The notes under the pieces are model-generated. The model was not told where the DNA came from and ran no database searches. It saw only the letters and a program-made list of their open reading frames with translations. Position numbers and translations under genes: made by a program. A DNA stretch of 64,000 bases, from positions 62,001 through 126,000 of the forward strand of contig JADFUC010000480.1 in the NCBI GenBank assembly GCA_019722365.1, in the 5' to 3' direction. Source of the DNA: Lithospermum erythrorhizon (lineage: Eukaryota > Streptophyta > Magnoliopsida > Boraginales > Boraginaceae). Shown in pieces: positions 1-13,809 of the stretch (its first letter is position 1; every line of letters begins with the position of its first letter).

Positions 1-2330
1 GACGCCACTTGAAAGATTTCGTTGACTCGCGTCACGAAGATGCTTACGAGACTACTTTGCGTCTGTGTTTTGTGGTGTTATTTGATTGAGATGTGTTATA
101 CTATGAGATATGTGAACTGATTTGGGTAATATGGCCGTACGTCGAGAGTTATGTATTTGTTGAGATGGGTAAATTTGGGCATATATGGAGATCAGCACGA
201 TGAGTAGATATATATGAGGATTTATTGGAGCGATCATGTAATGGGTTAGAATATGATGTAAGATATCGGGAATATTATGAGATATTTGGGTGATCTATAT
301 ATTTTAGGGAATGTCTTAATAGTTGATGTGGTAATGCAGTGCTAATGAATTTTTATGGCGGAAATTAATTAAAGGATAAGGGTGATAATTAATATACGAT
401 ATACTCGAAATTGGAGTTATGGGAATATCCGTGGGTTATAAATAAGATTCTTGGTTAAGCCAAGATACGTGATTATAAGGAAGTGTGAAATGTGGGTTTG
501 ATCGGAAATGATAAATAAGTTAGGGTGAATCTGGTCGGGTGAATAAGAAAAGAGTTTGAGTTATGTTAATAATGTTTAAGTAAGAGTTCGTGTTTGACTA
601 GAGTCATCTTTTGTGATAGTAATGATCGTTCTTGAGGATGTAAACTCACAGGTTGAAACCTTTGGAGATGGAATACGGATGAATATGTTGAGGATTTAAG
701 GAAGAGACCGAATTATCTGAAGTATTGAGAGGAATTCAGCAGTGTTAAATTTGAAGTTGTTGATAAGTTGGGGCAATTTGTGAATTCAAGGGAATTAAGA
801 GGTTAGTTGAGGAGGATTTTGGTGACATGTAGTCATGGAGTTAGCACTTGATAGTGGTGTAAGATGTTGATCTTTAAAATAATTAAGAATTTTTCTTGTA
901 TACTTGGAGTAATTGGGGATTTATCGCTCGGTTGTTACATATCTATGTTAATTAGAAGTATATGGTAATTGATTGTGAATGTGTATCTGTTATAAATTTA
1001 TCTGTGGCTTTAATAGTGAAATTGTGAAATGTTGACTTGAACGGTGGTTGTATTTGAGGCATTATGGGCTAATTATTTTTTTTGTGGTATTCATGTTTGA
1101 ATATGTGTATGATTGGGTGTGTTCAATTTGAATATATTTGTGTTATGTACGTATTTGTGAATATAATTTTGCGAGAATAGTTCCTATATGAAATTGTTGT
1201 ATCGTGTGTATTATGAATGCTACGTTGGGATTGTCGTGTGTATGATTAATATTATATATGTGATTTGTGAATTGTTTGATTTGAGGATATTGAGATGAGG
1301 TGGGGTGTTCGAGAAGGGTGAGCTGCCGGAAAGGGATAATTGTTATATATGATGTTATTGTGGTTTATTTTTGTAAGTTATTTTATAGTGGTTGTAGTAT
1401 GAACGTGGTGTGGTGAAATTTTGCTGTTTACTCGTTTGATTATGTGATATGGAGTATTATGGTGACACAAATTATGAGTGGACAATATCGGTATTGGCGA
1501 TATGAATTTTAATTTTTGAGTGGTATTTTGGAGGCAATTGAGGATGTTTATAATACTAAGATTGATAATGATAATAACAAGCCAACTGATAAGATGATAA
1601 GCGAATAGGGAAAATTGGCCGGTTAGATAATGTTATGGTGTAAAGTATTTGCCTTAAGTTAGTGAAGCATAAGATATTATGGGAGCTACGAGAGAGAGCA
1701 GGGTACTATATTGGGGAAATTTGAGTAGGTAATGAGGTGTCTGATGTTAGTTGATAGGCGTATCGAAAGGTCGTTGAGTTTATCGGCCAGTTGGGTTACG
1801 AGTAAATTTGAGGGCGAGCTTTATAAAGGTGGGTAGATTATAATAACCGTTCACGAAAAAAATAAAAATAAAAAATACAATAAAGAGAGGAGAGGAAATA
1901 AAATAAATTTTTCCAGGGAATAATTTTTCGATGATAATATTATTTAAATTTAATTTATAATTTGAAATGGGAAATGCGATGGTAGGAGGTGCTTTAAGCC
2001 GACGGGACTCAGTTTTTTAATATCATTCATACATATCCTCATTAAAAACTTGAGCTTCAAGGTCGGTTGTAGAATATTATTCTCCCCGTACGTTTTCTCT
2101 TCGAGGTTAAGGTAAGTTCAAGTCTTTGAGATGTTTGGTTTTTTGAGATAGATTGACTTTGGTTAGCTTTCATGTTGAGGGGCGTTAAGGTCGAGTTGAC
2201 TTTCTACAGCTGGGCAAATATATAAATGTTAAAGGAATTAAATTTTAGCGAGCGTCAGTTGGTTGTGTCAGAACAGTTTATATAATTCGATAGTTTGCAG
2301 TCGTGTTAGACCGTTTAGAAATCGTTAGAT
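1..2330 (+). mobile_element. Decayed gypsy-type LTR region
   Basis: I find no open coding sequence here. Two motifs, a GGGGATTTATCGCTCG-like stretch near 916 and a GGGTGAGCTGCCGGAAAGGG-like stretch near 1317, recur in the same order and at similar spacing (about 400 versus 450 bp) at 15726 and 16177. That places both regions in the same long-LTR family. Near 2090-2115 a pyrimidine-rich stretch followed by GGTTAAGGTAAG resembles the U5 and leader splice-donor area seen near 14930. Class and boundaries are inferred; both ends are uncertain and the left may run off the window. Confidence 0.35.
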
Positions 2331-2429
2331 GAGAGTTAGTATGTTTATTACAAGTAATTCTTGGTATTAGTTCACAATTTTGTGATAGCTAGTAAGTGAT
2401 CTTGCTCTCACGTGTATTGCTATGTACTT

Positions 2430-2755
2430 CTTTTTAAATGGTGTACGTCGCTTGTATTATAATTATGTGTAAAAGGGTATCTGAGGTCTTGTAATATAAT
2501 TATGTGTGAATGGTGTATGTCCTTGTGGGAATGGTAGCATACATATGGTGTATGAGAGCCTAATATGATTATGTATTTCTATTCTGCTTGGTTTGAGGTA
2601 AGTATTAAACAGACTTGACTTATATTTAATGATATATGTATGTGGCGCTTATAGTGTTATGTGGCTTTATTATGTGGCATACATCGTGACTTGTGGTATT
2701 TATGTGGCTTTGTCGCTTAACTTGTAGTATTTATGTGGCATGGCGTTTGTGATTG
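2430..2755. repeat. Degenerate short tandem repeats
   Basis: Between about 2455 and 2530 the motif TATAATTATGTGT recurs with changes. From about 2640 to 2750 the motif TATTTATGTGGC recurs four or more times at irregular spacing. It lies in LTR-like, non-coding DNA and probably reflects slippage inside an old LTR. Confidence 0.5.
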
Positions 2756-2944
2756 ATTCTGATTGTGTGATGTATTAAACATGTATGCTTTCTTATTGTT
2801 GGAAGCCAAAAAGTAGTTGGTTATTGAGAGAGAGAGGTGTTTGGTACGGAGTTATGTATGATTTTGAGGTGAGCAATTATTGAGGATATGACTGCCTGGT
2901 TAGGATGCAGGGATTAGGTATTTCTCGCTTCACTTTTGGCCTAT

Positions 2945-3215
2945 ACTCACGGTATAGCGTGCGGTACATGATTCTGCATTCGACTTTCTTTCTTTGATTT
3001 ATAGCGTGGTTTGGCCCACATACTACGGTATGGCGTGCGGTTTGTACATGCTACGGTGTAAGCGTGCTGATGACTCTCTTTTGATTACTTTGTACGTGTC
3101 TGCGTTGTTGATGTATTTTATCTACTACGGTATAGCGTCGGTGTGCCTTATATACTTTATTGTATAAGATGCGGTGTGCATATACTTTGTAGCGCAAGTC
3201 ACGGTTTTGTGGCCT
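2945..3215. repeat. Degenerate TACGGTATAGCGTGCGGT repeats
   Basis: Imperfect copies of TACGGTATAGCGTGCGGT occur at about 2948, 3024, 3052, 3125 and 3160, separated by 28-75 bp of unrelated sequence. The block is richer in CG dinucleotides than its surroundings. No coding capacity is seen. The context suggests an internal repeat of a decayed gypsy LTR. Confidence 0.5.
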
Positions 3216-3239
3216 TATCTTTGTGATTGTTGTCATTTC

Positions 3240-6200
3240 TGCTTGAGTAGGCCAGTTAATTATATGCGTTAGAGGATGGCCTCTTTGGGGTAGGATATGA
3301 GAGATAGGGTTTGATGACTAGAGTTTTAGTCGTTGTTGAGTCTCATGATTTCATTTGGGTGATTGTGCTTATCGGAACCTCGTATACTCTGTTCTATGCC
3401 ATTGTATGCGAGACTTCATGGCAAATTATGTTGTATGACTTTATCCGATAATCACGTATACATGTATTTTATTAATGTTATTTTGACTCACGATATTCTA
3501 ATCTTGTTGTTGTCTTAGCAACGGTGCTTTGATCGTTCTTACAGCATTCTGTTAAATATGTTACACATATATCTTAAAATTAATGGATGAGATACCTTTG
3601 GAATGAGAGCATTAGGAGGTATTCCTCGCTGAAGTTTATGCTAATTTGTCGATGATGTTGATGATATTTTATATATATATAGGTGAAAAATGGATTCAAA
3701 TGTCTTTAGAATAGAAATCTTAAATCTAACACACGATACGTGGAGGTAAATAAGTTAAGTATACTAAATGAAAATGCAGGAAGATAAATCTCTTCTTGGT
3801 TATACGGATTCAGATATATTCTTTCTACAATTCCGTATTAAGAAATCTTTAATATATTTGGAAGGTGTAGCGAGGAACATTAGTTGTCATGGAGGTTATG
3901 TAAGATAGGGAGATGATGCTTTCGCGTGAGACTAAAGATAAGTGATTGAGTTGTATGTATGAGTTATGAGAGGTTTAGATATGTTTGAGGTTATTTATTG
4001 TTTGAGGTGTAGTATATTGGGAATTAGCTATACTTCGGAAAGATAATAGATAGAGAGAAATACTCTTGTAATTAAGGTGCTATTGTTGACAGGTTAGTAG
4101 TGTTAGTTAGAAAGCCAAATAAGGAAGTTTATTTTTGTGGCGGAAGCAACCTTTACAAATCGCCTCCATATAAATAGAGTGCTTCTTATTAGATGCGATC
4201 GGAGTAGAGTTAACTTATTATATTGTTTTCTCAAACTTTTAGACTCCTACTATTCTTTATGGGCGGGCGTTTAAATGCAGGATAATGAAACTGCGTACCA
4301 CTTGAAAGTGGCGATGGTGGCTTGAAGACCTGCAACTTGATGCATACTTTTATCTTCTTGAGAGTTTTCTCTAAATTATTATTGACTCAGAGTTGTATAA
4401 CAAATTGTTGTTTTGATGTGTATTTATATTATGATTTTTCAATGTTGTTGTCTTATTGGTTGGATTCATGGGATTATATTGTTTTATTTATGATGTAAAA
4501 GAAGTCATTTTTTATTGTTATCCATCGTTGAGCTCACGATAATACGGGTTGGTGGCCGGTCCCGACCTCGGGGGCTGGGGCCGAGGCTCGTTACGGGTGG
4601 TTAGGAAAAGGATGAGGTTGGGGTTTTATCTTACAAACTCTCTTAATTTCTTGTTAAAGTAGGCTCGACTTAAATCTAATCCTAATGGAATGAGATATCT
4701 TGTATCCGCGGATTCTGAAACTTGAGTTCTCGTATTGTGATTTAAGAAATCAAATTTTCTCTCCCGAGTTTTCTTTAAACGTTCTACAGTAAAGCGTTCT
4801 GCAAAATAGAATGAAATTAAGACACATAGGAAGAAAATAAGTTTTCTTGATGTTAAGAGTTCTTTAAATTACAGTAAAAGCGTACAAAAGTGTTAAATCG
4901 ATTTGTTGGTGTGGATATCTTGGAGATACTCTTTTTTGGTATTGTAAGCAACTATTTTCCACCGCCTCTGCGATATTATCAAGAAGAAGGTACCTGATTG
5001 CCATTTCTTATAATATTATATTTAATCATGTAAGTTTAGAGCTTGATTATACGTATAAAAGCACCTCTGAGTGGCCTTAGAGCTCAGGATTGCGTGATTC
5101 TGATTATATGAAGCAATATGAACAAATTTTTTCTTTGAATTATGGACTCACATTTATGTTCATAATCGAGACACGAGAATCATAAGCGTTGGACATTTCG
5201 GTTTAAAACTTCTCGTTTCCTTGAAATATGATTACATATAATATTTTAAAATAATCACGAGTTTAAATTTCTGATCAAATCGGGTGATATCAGCTTGGCC
5301 AAACTCCATATATCTGACATATCCCATTAAATAGTAATGCCCTTTGAGGCTACAAAGAGAGTAGAATGCGTACTCAAAATATAGGTAAATATTGCGTGAG
5401 GCTAAGTTTGAAAATAAAGTACAATGATCAAAAAGCAGGTTGACAACCACTGAAATCAAGTGGTAGGGTCCCTCTGCCGCTGATGCTCACTTTAGCCACC
5501 GAACTGACTCTCAGCCCAGTCTCACGGCTCAGTAGCAAATGCCGCCCCAAAGCGAGAGGGAGGGAGGTGCAGTGAGGCTGCTGCAGGTGAGCAACGCGCA
5601 ACAAATTAACATAGGAGTCAAATCTGGCGTGCCATATATGATATATAACAGGCTGGCGGAACCATATTTATACTTTCAAGAAAAGTCTCATAGTCGCTTT
5701 TTGTGGCATAACTGCAGAATATAAGGTCTCGATAATGAATCTGACTGTAGATAAAAATAAAACCCGCGTGAGAGTGCAATTCAATGGGAGACTGACACAA
5801 AGGCTACTCTGATCGTGATCCTTTCGTCGACTAGATGCGTCAGTTCTATATAAAGCTCTCGGCAGAAATTCTTTCTTTTATCAAATTATAATTTGATGGC
5901 AAATCTTTATGCCGAGTATAAAGGCGATAAACAATGCTCTTTATGCCGAGTATAAAAGTAGTGGCAAAGTATCTGCATTAAACTTGGCAGCTCTCTTTAT
6001 ACCGGTGCTGCCGTGATAATAGCTCTTAAAGAGCCAACCAGTGGGCACGTTCTAGGGTCATGTCATATCTGAAGTAAAAGCAAATTAAACATCTTTCTGG
6101 CAATTATACCAGTAACATGCCACACTCCCAAGCAGTGATATCCAAGCAATTTAAAACATCTCATGATCGTGAGTCGAGCACAATTAGCAGGCCAGACACA

Positions 6201-6340
6201 GAAATAGTACCGACAAGATACAGAACATGATTGTAGAAGACCCACGAGGAAATCAGAAATATAGTTTTAGGGTCCATTTCTTACACGACAATCTTGGCAT
6301 ACGAATATAATCATGTCTTAGATTAACTTTGTTGATCCAC
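3240..6340. other. Unannotated AT-rich stretch
   Basis: No gene, RNA or complete element is recognised. A TATA-like CATATAAATAGAG lies at about 4168, followed by a pyrimidine-rich leader-like stretch, and a short GC-rich tract with GGCCGAGGCTCG lies near 4580. Both are compatible with LTR fragments. TTTATGCCGAGTATAAA occurs twice (about 5907 and 5940). The short ORFs match no family I know. Confidence 0.3.
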
Positions 6341-6465
6341 GCATAACCGTACAATTATATATCATTCTCGCGTAATCATAACCACATTGTACATTATTCT
6401 CACAATCTTATACAACATGTACATCGTTCTCGCATAATCATAACACAATAAACATGTTCACCTGA
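6341..6465. repeat. Tandem repeat in a probable minus-strand LTR
   Basis: The unit, roughly CATNNTTCTCGCATAATCATAACACA, appears about three times with a period near 44 bp. Just to the right, GCGTAACACCC at about 6481 would be the start of an LTR read on the minus strand (TGTTACGC). The LTR reading is inferred from that end only. From 6490 to 7656 nothing recognisable is seen. Confidence 0.35.
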
Positions 6466-7656
6466 TTTAAGTAAGTGCGTAGCGTAACACCCAGTGAGAT
6501 CTACTTTCTCTAGCTATCACCAAAGTCCTCACGACGGGCATTACATTCGAGGCCTATGGCCTTGATATGCCGGGAACTAATACCAAAATTAGTTCTAGAA
6601 TTAAGCATACCAACTCACAATAAGATAGTTTCTAGCAATTAACACTGTGGAGTAAGCTATCGAATTATAATCCCGTCGGACCTGACAAATGGTCCCCTCA
6701 CAAAGATTTCAATATTATTACTTTATGTCATTACAAATCAACATAGTCAATGAGATCCACTAATTCTTTTCTTTATCTGTCTCAATTCTGAAACAACTGA
6801 ATTAAACTTTGTCAAACTAACTCCACAATGATTTAAATCACCAATTTAACATCACTAACAACTAAAATAAGATTTGTTAAACTCCACTTACATTTAAAGT
6901 CTTATAAAATATCACCCCAAAGTCAACGAAACCTAGAAAAGTCAACTGCGACCATAACATCCTCAACATGTGATTAAACTTAATATGTATATAGCATCAC
7001 ACTTGGCCAAAAGTTAAAACAATTGAATTATGTAAAAGTCAGCAAGTCAACCTCAAAAAGTAAACCAGCTATTATTTTCATACAAAATAGTTTGAAACAT
7101 AATAATGTTGACTTCGAGGATGTTTATATGCGATAAACGTGAATAATTTGAAGACAAAATTTAACATATAGGGGATCTCGGCGAGGATGAAGACTTTGAT
7201 GTTTTGAGTGAATAGTGATAGGATGAAAATGGAGACTTAACACACTGCTCAAATGCAGGAAAAATCGCTGAGTTAAGTACTGAAATCAAATGAGATTATC
7301 TGACTTATGATCTAAGCTTAGCTGGGAATTATGCATTTGAAATTCTTCTTAAATTATAAAATGTGATTAGAACAGATAATCACAAAATAATCTTATTACT
7401 CGAAATTATTTATCTATAGATCCATTTTAAATTTTTTTTAACATGTGAGTTATTACATTAAAAATATAATTAATTATTAATTATTTTCAAAAATTAGTAA
7501 TCAATGTAAAATTTCAAATAATATTTTGATTTTTGAGAATTTTTAAATAATTTTTATGATTAATTGAAGCAGTGGCTTATGATTATGTATTGGACATAAG
7601 CTTAGTAGAAGTGTATTTGCGTCGGTAAATTTGGCAGCGTCAGCGATAACGTCATC

Positions 7657-8570
7657 TGTTGGAAATCATTAGTTATTGCTTTAGTATGCCATTCACGACA
7701 ATTGTTTATGTGATTCGTTTTACTAGTTTAGTAGTGTTTATAATGAACATTTAACCATAGTAATTCCATAATTCTTCAATTAGAACTACCAACGTCATCT
7801 GAGGGGTTATGTCAGTTGTTAAGAATCTAGCTAACCGTTACAACAACATCAATAAATGATTATAGTATTATCGACTACTATTAAATAAAACTTTAGAGGG
7901 CACACACACGTATAGCAGTGACGTTAGATTATGTTGTTAATGAAATTAAGCTATCTTCTAGTGATTATGTCAGTAGGCCTATTCGGAATTTTTGCGTCGA
8001 ATGTAAAATATTAGTGGATGCATAAATTAGTGTAACTTGATAGTTTAATTCATTCTAATGGTTGGAGAAGCTTGTTAATGACTTGTTAGTAGTATTTTAC
8101 TTACGATTAGTTTAATTAAGCAGGCCAACTGTTATTAGGTTGAGTTTTTTACTGGTTAATGATGAAGCTACATTTAAAGGAGACTTATTAGGGTTTTTTA
8201 TAATGGACATTACAAAGAAAAAACTGGTCTCCACTCCAGTTTGCCCCCCGGCCTCCTCACTTATTGTGGAGTAGCCAAATTCAAGTGAAATATTGAAATT
8301 CTTGTCTTGATTTTACATACAATTCCCTCACGTGTTAAGGAACTCGAATATAGGATTTAAACCCTCTGGTGTGGATCAATGGATCTGGGTACTGTTATTT
8401 GTCCTTTCTATGACTTGAAATTCAAAGAGGCTTAGTGAAGATGCTGACTATTTAAAGTATTCTAATCATTATATATATGAATTAGAGATCTAAAATATAT
8501 AATTAAAGTTGATCATGTTTATATGCATATTTGATTTTTAATATCAAGTTGTGCATATGAATTTCCATCA
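7657..8570 (+). mobile_element. Ty1/copia 5' LTR (element A)
   Basis: The 914-bp segment opens with TGTTGGAAAT and closes with ATTTCCATCA, a terminal inverted repeat with one mismatch that has the TG...CA ends expected of an LTR. One base after its end lies a Met-tRNA primer binding site, which fixes it as a 5' LTR of a plus-strand element. No matching 3' LTR was found further right. Confidence 0.8.
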
Positions 8571-8571
8571 G

Positions 8572-8582
8572 TGGTATCAGAT
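8572..8582 (+). other. Primer binding site, initiator Met-tRNA
   Basis: TGGTATCAGAT is complementary to the 3' end of plant initiator Met-tRNA (usual form TGGTATCAGAGC), the standard primer of Ty1/copia elements. It starts two bases after the LTR end, the normal spacing. Confidence 0.85.
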
Positions 8583-10899
8583 CCTACTTTAATTTTATAT
8601 ATTTTAGAACTTAATATTGTTAAACATGATTGTTTAATTTAAGTCTATCATACTCATCGGCCTATATGTTTATATATCATGAAAATACTTGTTTATATGT
8701 TAAGTTCATGTTTCATGTTCATGATTGTGATTTAACATAGTTAGGATAATTGGTTTTCGTATTTTAAGGGTTTTGATTTATTTATTGAAAAAGGTGAAAA
8801 CTAACTATTTTGTTTGAAAGGCATAACATTAAAATTTTGAAACCTATGTTTTTCTGGACGTGTTCTACCTTGAGTGTTCAAAATTTTTCCATAATTTTGT
8901 AAAATTTGAGTATATGAAAAGCAATGTTTAGAAACTTCGATTATTTTATTAATTAAAACATAAGTAATTCATTGGAAAATTATATGTGGTGAATCAAAAT
9001 TAATTTAGTTCTTAAATATTTTAGGAAGTAATTTTTAATTTGGCTGGAATTGTTAAGGCACTTGAGTGTTAGAAAAAATATTTGGGTCATCGTAAAAACT
9101 AAATTTAATAAATTTTGAGACAGTGACCTGTAAAACATGGTAACTTTTAGGTATTGGATCGTCGTCACGTCCTTTAAATCTACATCATTTAGGGTTGTCG
9201 AGGGTTTTTCCTAAAATGTATTTTGGAAGATATTAATTATGGTAATTATCGATTTAGGTTTTTATGGCCTAAATATCACTAAAAGCAATTACACCATGTA
9301 GTAATGTATTTTATTTTCATAATTTGGGTGATATTTAATTAATTAAAAGATTTCCCTTTTGATGATTATCTCTAGATATTTAATTAGTTGAGATAATTAA
9401 ACATAGTACTTCTTTCTAAATAATTAATATGTGTAATTATAAGTACTTGAAAAAGGAATATTAATTATGCAAAATAAATAATTCTTGCAAATAATTTATT
9501 AATACACATATATAAATTAATATTAATATCATTTGCATTCTTTATCAAGAATTAATTTAAATGCCTGGATAATTATTATAATAATTATTATACTTCAAAT
9601 AGTAAAGGCATTTTTTAATATTGAAGTGTCAATATAAATTACTTGAAATAATTTTGCATATTGAATAATTATTCTTATATTAATTTTTGACACAACAATA
9701 TAAATATATTCTAAAACATTGTCTATATGATGAGCTTATCGTTGTTCTAGCCTTATGTTTATTAAATCCAAATGCTATGTGATTTAATTTTCTTGCATAT
9801 ATATATTGTGATGAGAATGGAGAGGAGATATATCGATATGACCTAGTCTTGTATTTATTTATTTAAATATGGTGGCAGTTTATACGATGTAAGCGACTGT
9901 GAGTCGTGTTGTTTTTATGTTATTTTACTAGGAAGCTGCGTCTTTATGCAAGTTAGGTTAGTAAATAAATGTAATGTTATGGAGGAAGTGAAGGGTAGCC
10001 TTCGCGGGGCGACATTTAGCGGAGCACTTGAGATTTCGGAAGTTGAAGAATCTGAAATTGCATTTGCAAAATGTTGAAATATGGTCTTATGTTAGTGATA
10101 TTCATAAAGAAAAAAGTATTTGCCCAATAAGTCTATTTAATTTTAGGATCATATCGGATATCTCTTGAATGTGTATTATTTATTTTTATTTTTACATGAT
10201 GTGCATATTCTTTGTGTATGTGATGTATAACATATTAAATAATATCAAATAATATTAATATCGCCCTAAACTTTAAAAAACTAAAGTATCAAGCCAATTT
10301 TAAGTTTGCTGACTTATAATTTCTTGGGCCATAATTACAGTATGGATCATGTTGAAGTGGTTTCCGTTAACGTTGTGGGCTTTCGGATGATGGGTGCAAA
10401 TAAAGGGTGGTTTTAATTGGTTTGTAACCGGTGATTTCCCTTCACGTTGAGGCTGGTGGTACAAGCTGATGGGTGGCATCCTGTAGGCATGTGCTAGTAA
10501 CCTTTGAGAGTTATGTCGGTAGTTACATAATTTGGTTGATTAACCTCTGCTTTGTGTTAGTTTTCAAAGTTGCAATGCTGTTGTTTGAAATCCTGTAGTA
10601 GATGTCTTACAATACTAATACATTTTGCATGAGATTTTGAGTGTTGATATTAGTTTACAATTTGCTTTGTAAGTGTTAACATGATAAATTACTAAATTAT
10701 TATCTTTTACATATTTTATTCTTGAAGAATCGGAAATAATTTACCCACTAGCAGCACCTAAAATCTACTTAGACAACATTTAGATTCTTTGTATAATATT
10801 GAAGTGAGACATGGTCAAGTGAGTTGAAGAGTTGTGCAAGTTGCCGCAGTTTGAATATATAAATGGACTTCTAAAACACGGGATCACAGATGTAGATAC

Positions 10900-11520
10900 C
10901 TAGAAGAAATATGAGTTGCATAAAGAGGATGCTCTAAAAGCCAAATGTCTTATGCTTACTCGGATGGAACCGGAGTTTTCAAGTTCTGTATCATGAGGAT
11001 CATGCATATGACATTTATCAAAAACTGCAGGTAAATATTCCAAGAAATAGCAGTGTCCTTTTACAACAACATTGATTCTTGGACGAAACACCATAGTTAA
11101 TTGCGTCTTTGAGATAATGGATGTGGTGAGCAGTGTAAATCTTTCGGATACCGATTGTTGATGCAAATTAAGTGCGGAATCATTATGAGATCTTCAATTG
11201 ATGTGTTTAGATGGATGGAATGTTATTGAAAGGCTAAAAGTTGAAGCGAAGCCACTTGCGGATGTACATAGACAAATGCGCGCGTTCTTTGAAGCAGGTT
11301 TGGCAGTCTTTATTCTGTCGTTTTTTTAAGCGAGAGAAATGTCATGAGAGCGAAGAAAGGCAAAGGTATCTCTAAGTGATATAAATCGCTGTACTGAAAA
11401 CTCGAGTCCTTTGGAAAGGGACACATAAGAAGTGTGAAGATATTGAAAAATGGCACGATCATTAAGCCTAAAGGTATGTTATTTGAAGTTTGGCACAACT
11501 TCGATTTAGACACTTTGGGT
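10900..11520 (+). pseudogene. copia gag remnant (element A)
   Basis: A gag peptide with KEDALKAKCLMLTRMEPE (about 10920-10975) matches the conserved gag motif of Angela/Tork copia elements. Further on are lysine-rich scraps near 11350 and a KNGTIIKPKGMLFEV segment near 11445, where the zinc-knuckle and protease-linker region would be. The frame is interrupted by several stops; no zinc knuckle is left. Confidence 0.6.
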
Positions 11521-11529
11521 GTGGATTAC

Positions 11530-11720
11530 TGCGTTTGTCTCAGTAATGCGGGAACTACAATCAAGTAGAAGGCTCGCGAGAGGAAAGATGGATCTCGTGT
11601 AGGGAGCAGTAGCGAGAAGGTTTACTGACCACAGCGGTGGGATCCGTAGAGATTACACTGGGCCTGGTTTCAGAATATATTTACTATAATACTGCGATTA
11701 AGCGAAATATTATTTCCATT
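11530..11720 (+). pseudogene. copia protease remnant (element A)
   Basis: A scrap reading AVGSVEITLG followed, after an interruption, by KRNIISI corresponds to the conserved C-terminal part of copia aspartic protease. The catalytic D-S/T-G is not recognisable. The fragment is non-functional. Confidence 0.5.
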
Positions 11721-12299
11721 TGGTTTTAGCTTTTTAATTTTAGATTGATCCCGATCGTTTAGGATCTCTACAGGAATGGTATAATATATAGTAAATCTCT
11801 CGAAATGATGCATATGTTTTAGACACATCTAATTAATAACATTAATCTAAAAGAGGAATAGCACATACATTTCAGGTTAGATTCATATAAATGAGAACCA
11901 TCACTGAAAGCTTCACTCCGATTGGTTGGAATAATTGAAGGTTTCACGTTATGAATTATCACGATAAGTGTAGTGCTGCCTCTTGGGCAAAATGACCAAA
12001 TCACCGCCCAAGGAGGGGGAGAAGTGATTTAGTAGGTCCTGCAACGATGTGTATGGACCCAGTGACATGTCTGCCAGTGGTTATATTCTTCGTGCATTCT
12101 TGATGATTACAAGCCCATAGATATGGTTATGTACCATACAATGAGACACAAATAGCAACAGAGGAGGAGAATATTTAAGTCATGAGTTCAATGATCATCT
12201 TAGAGAGTGTGGTATTTGTTTCCGCATTTCGGCTCAGGTTAGATACCACTGACATATTAAGGCGTGTCAAAAGGAGAAATCGAACCTTACTTGACATGG

Positions 12300-12735
12300 T
12301 TCGATCTATGATGAAACCTATCGATCTAGCGATTGAATTGCAGGATATGCACTACAAAGCGCATCACTCACACTTAATAAATGTCCAACTAAATCAGCAG
12401 AAAACTCCTCATGAATTGTGGTTTGGGAAGTCTCCCAAGTTGGGTTTTCTCAGGATTTGGGGTTGTAAAGCTTACGTTAAGAAATTATGAGAGATAAGCT
12501 TAGCGTCAATCGATAAATGCTACTTTATAGGATATCAAGAAACTATTGGTTACTTGCTACAGAGGCATGAAAATACAATATTCGTTCTTCCAGATCGAGG
12601 AAGTGTTCCTTGAAAAGAGAAATATCTATCCGGAAGGGCTAGAAGTCAAAGGTGTTCATCTTGAAACTCAAGATGATGAAGCGCATTGTCGATACACTAG
12701 TGTAGAGACAAGCGGCGCACCACAGAATTAGTACA
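12300..12735 (+). pseudogene. copia integrase C-terminal remnant (element A)
   Basis: The peptide TPHELWFGKSPKLGFLRIWG (about 12395-12455) is the conserved copia integrase C-terminal motif, and the following frame fragments continue the usual alignment (CYFIGYQETIGYL-like, then VFLEKRNI). The catalytic core upstream is not recognised. Stops and frameshifts separate the pieces. Confidence 0.7.
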
Positions 12736-12859
12736 TCTTTTTGTAGAAGACCCGATTCTTGATCCGCAATTTGTGGGAGAACCAACCCTTGGGGGATCCA
12801 TTAGAGATCGTCAAGAACCAGACCGTTGGTATGGTGAAGCTTTCATGATTGAAAGTGAC

Positions 12860-13690
12860 AGCCTATCTCTTACGAGGAGGCAATGTGTAACAAAGATGTT
12901 GATAAATGGCTGATAGCCATGAAAGTCGAGATGGATTCGATGTACCAAAACAAGGTTTGGTCCTTGTTAGATTTACCCAATGAGGTTCGCCCCATTGAGT
13001 GTAAATGGGTATTTAAGAAGAAACATGACAAAGACGGAAACGTCCATGTTTTCAAGGCTAGGCTCGTGGCGAAAGGTTTCAAGCTATTGCTGCATTCCAT
13101 GACTATGAGATATGGCAAATGGCTATGCTTAAATCCATCCGGATAATCTCAGCCATTTCTACATTCCATGACTATGAGATATGACAAATGGATGTAAATA
13201 CCGCTTTCATGAATAAAAATCTTGTGGAAGATGTGTACATGGTACAACCTTTAGGCTTTATATGTCCAAAAGGACCTAAGAAGGTTTGTAACCTATAGAG
13301 GTCCATTTATGGTCTCAAGCAAGCATCTCACAGTTGGAATCTCCATTTTGACGAATCAATGAAAGATTTTGGATTATCAGAAACGAAGAAGAATCTTGTG
13401 TCTACAAGAAGGTGAGTGGGAGTTATATAACATTTCACAGGTTCTATATATACGATTACATACTAATCATTGGAAATAATGTAAAGTTACTAAACTTCGA
13501 TCCAAGGATTGGGCGTGGCAAAATGTTCTCGATGAAGGACTTAGGTGAAGCACAATATATTCTTGGAATCAAAATTCATCGAGATCGAGCCAATCGGTTG
13601 ATCGGACTTTGCCAGGACACTTATATCAATAAGGTATTGCAAAGGTTCAGAATGAATTATTCAAGAAGGGTAATCTCCCCATGAGACATG
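12860..13690 (+). pseudogene. copia reverse transcriptase remnant (element A)
   Basis: The RVT_2 domain is readable in pieces: a start with KWVFKKKHDKDGNV and ARLVAKGF (12.88-13.08 kb), then MNKNLVEDVYMVQP (about 13.21 kb), then FSMKDLGEAQYILGIKIHRD (about 13.53 kb). The YVDD active site is lost. A roughly 70-bp segment containing CATTCCATGACTATGAGAT is tandemly duplicated at about 13094 and 13163, which alone breaks the frame. No function is possible. Confidence 0.8.
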
Positions 13691-13809
13691 GAGTTCAAGC
13701 TGAACAAGTCACGGTGTCCACTTGCCCAATCTTTGAGATGAGCGAGATGAAGGACATGCACTGCAGCTTTGGCTATAGGGTCCATCATGGCATGCCATAT
13801 TGTGCACAT

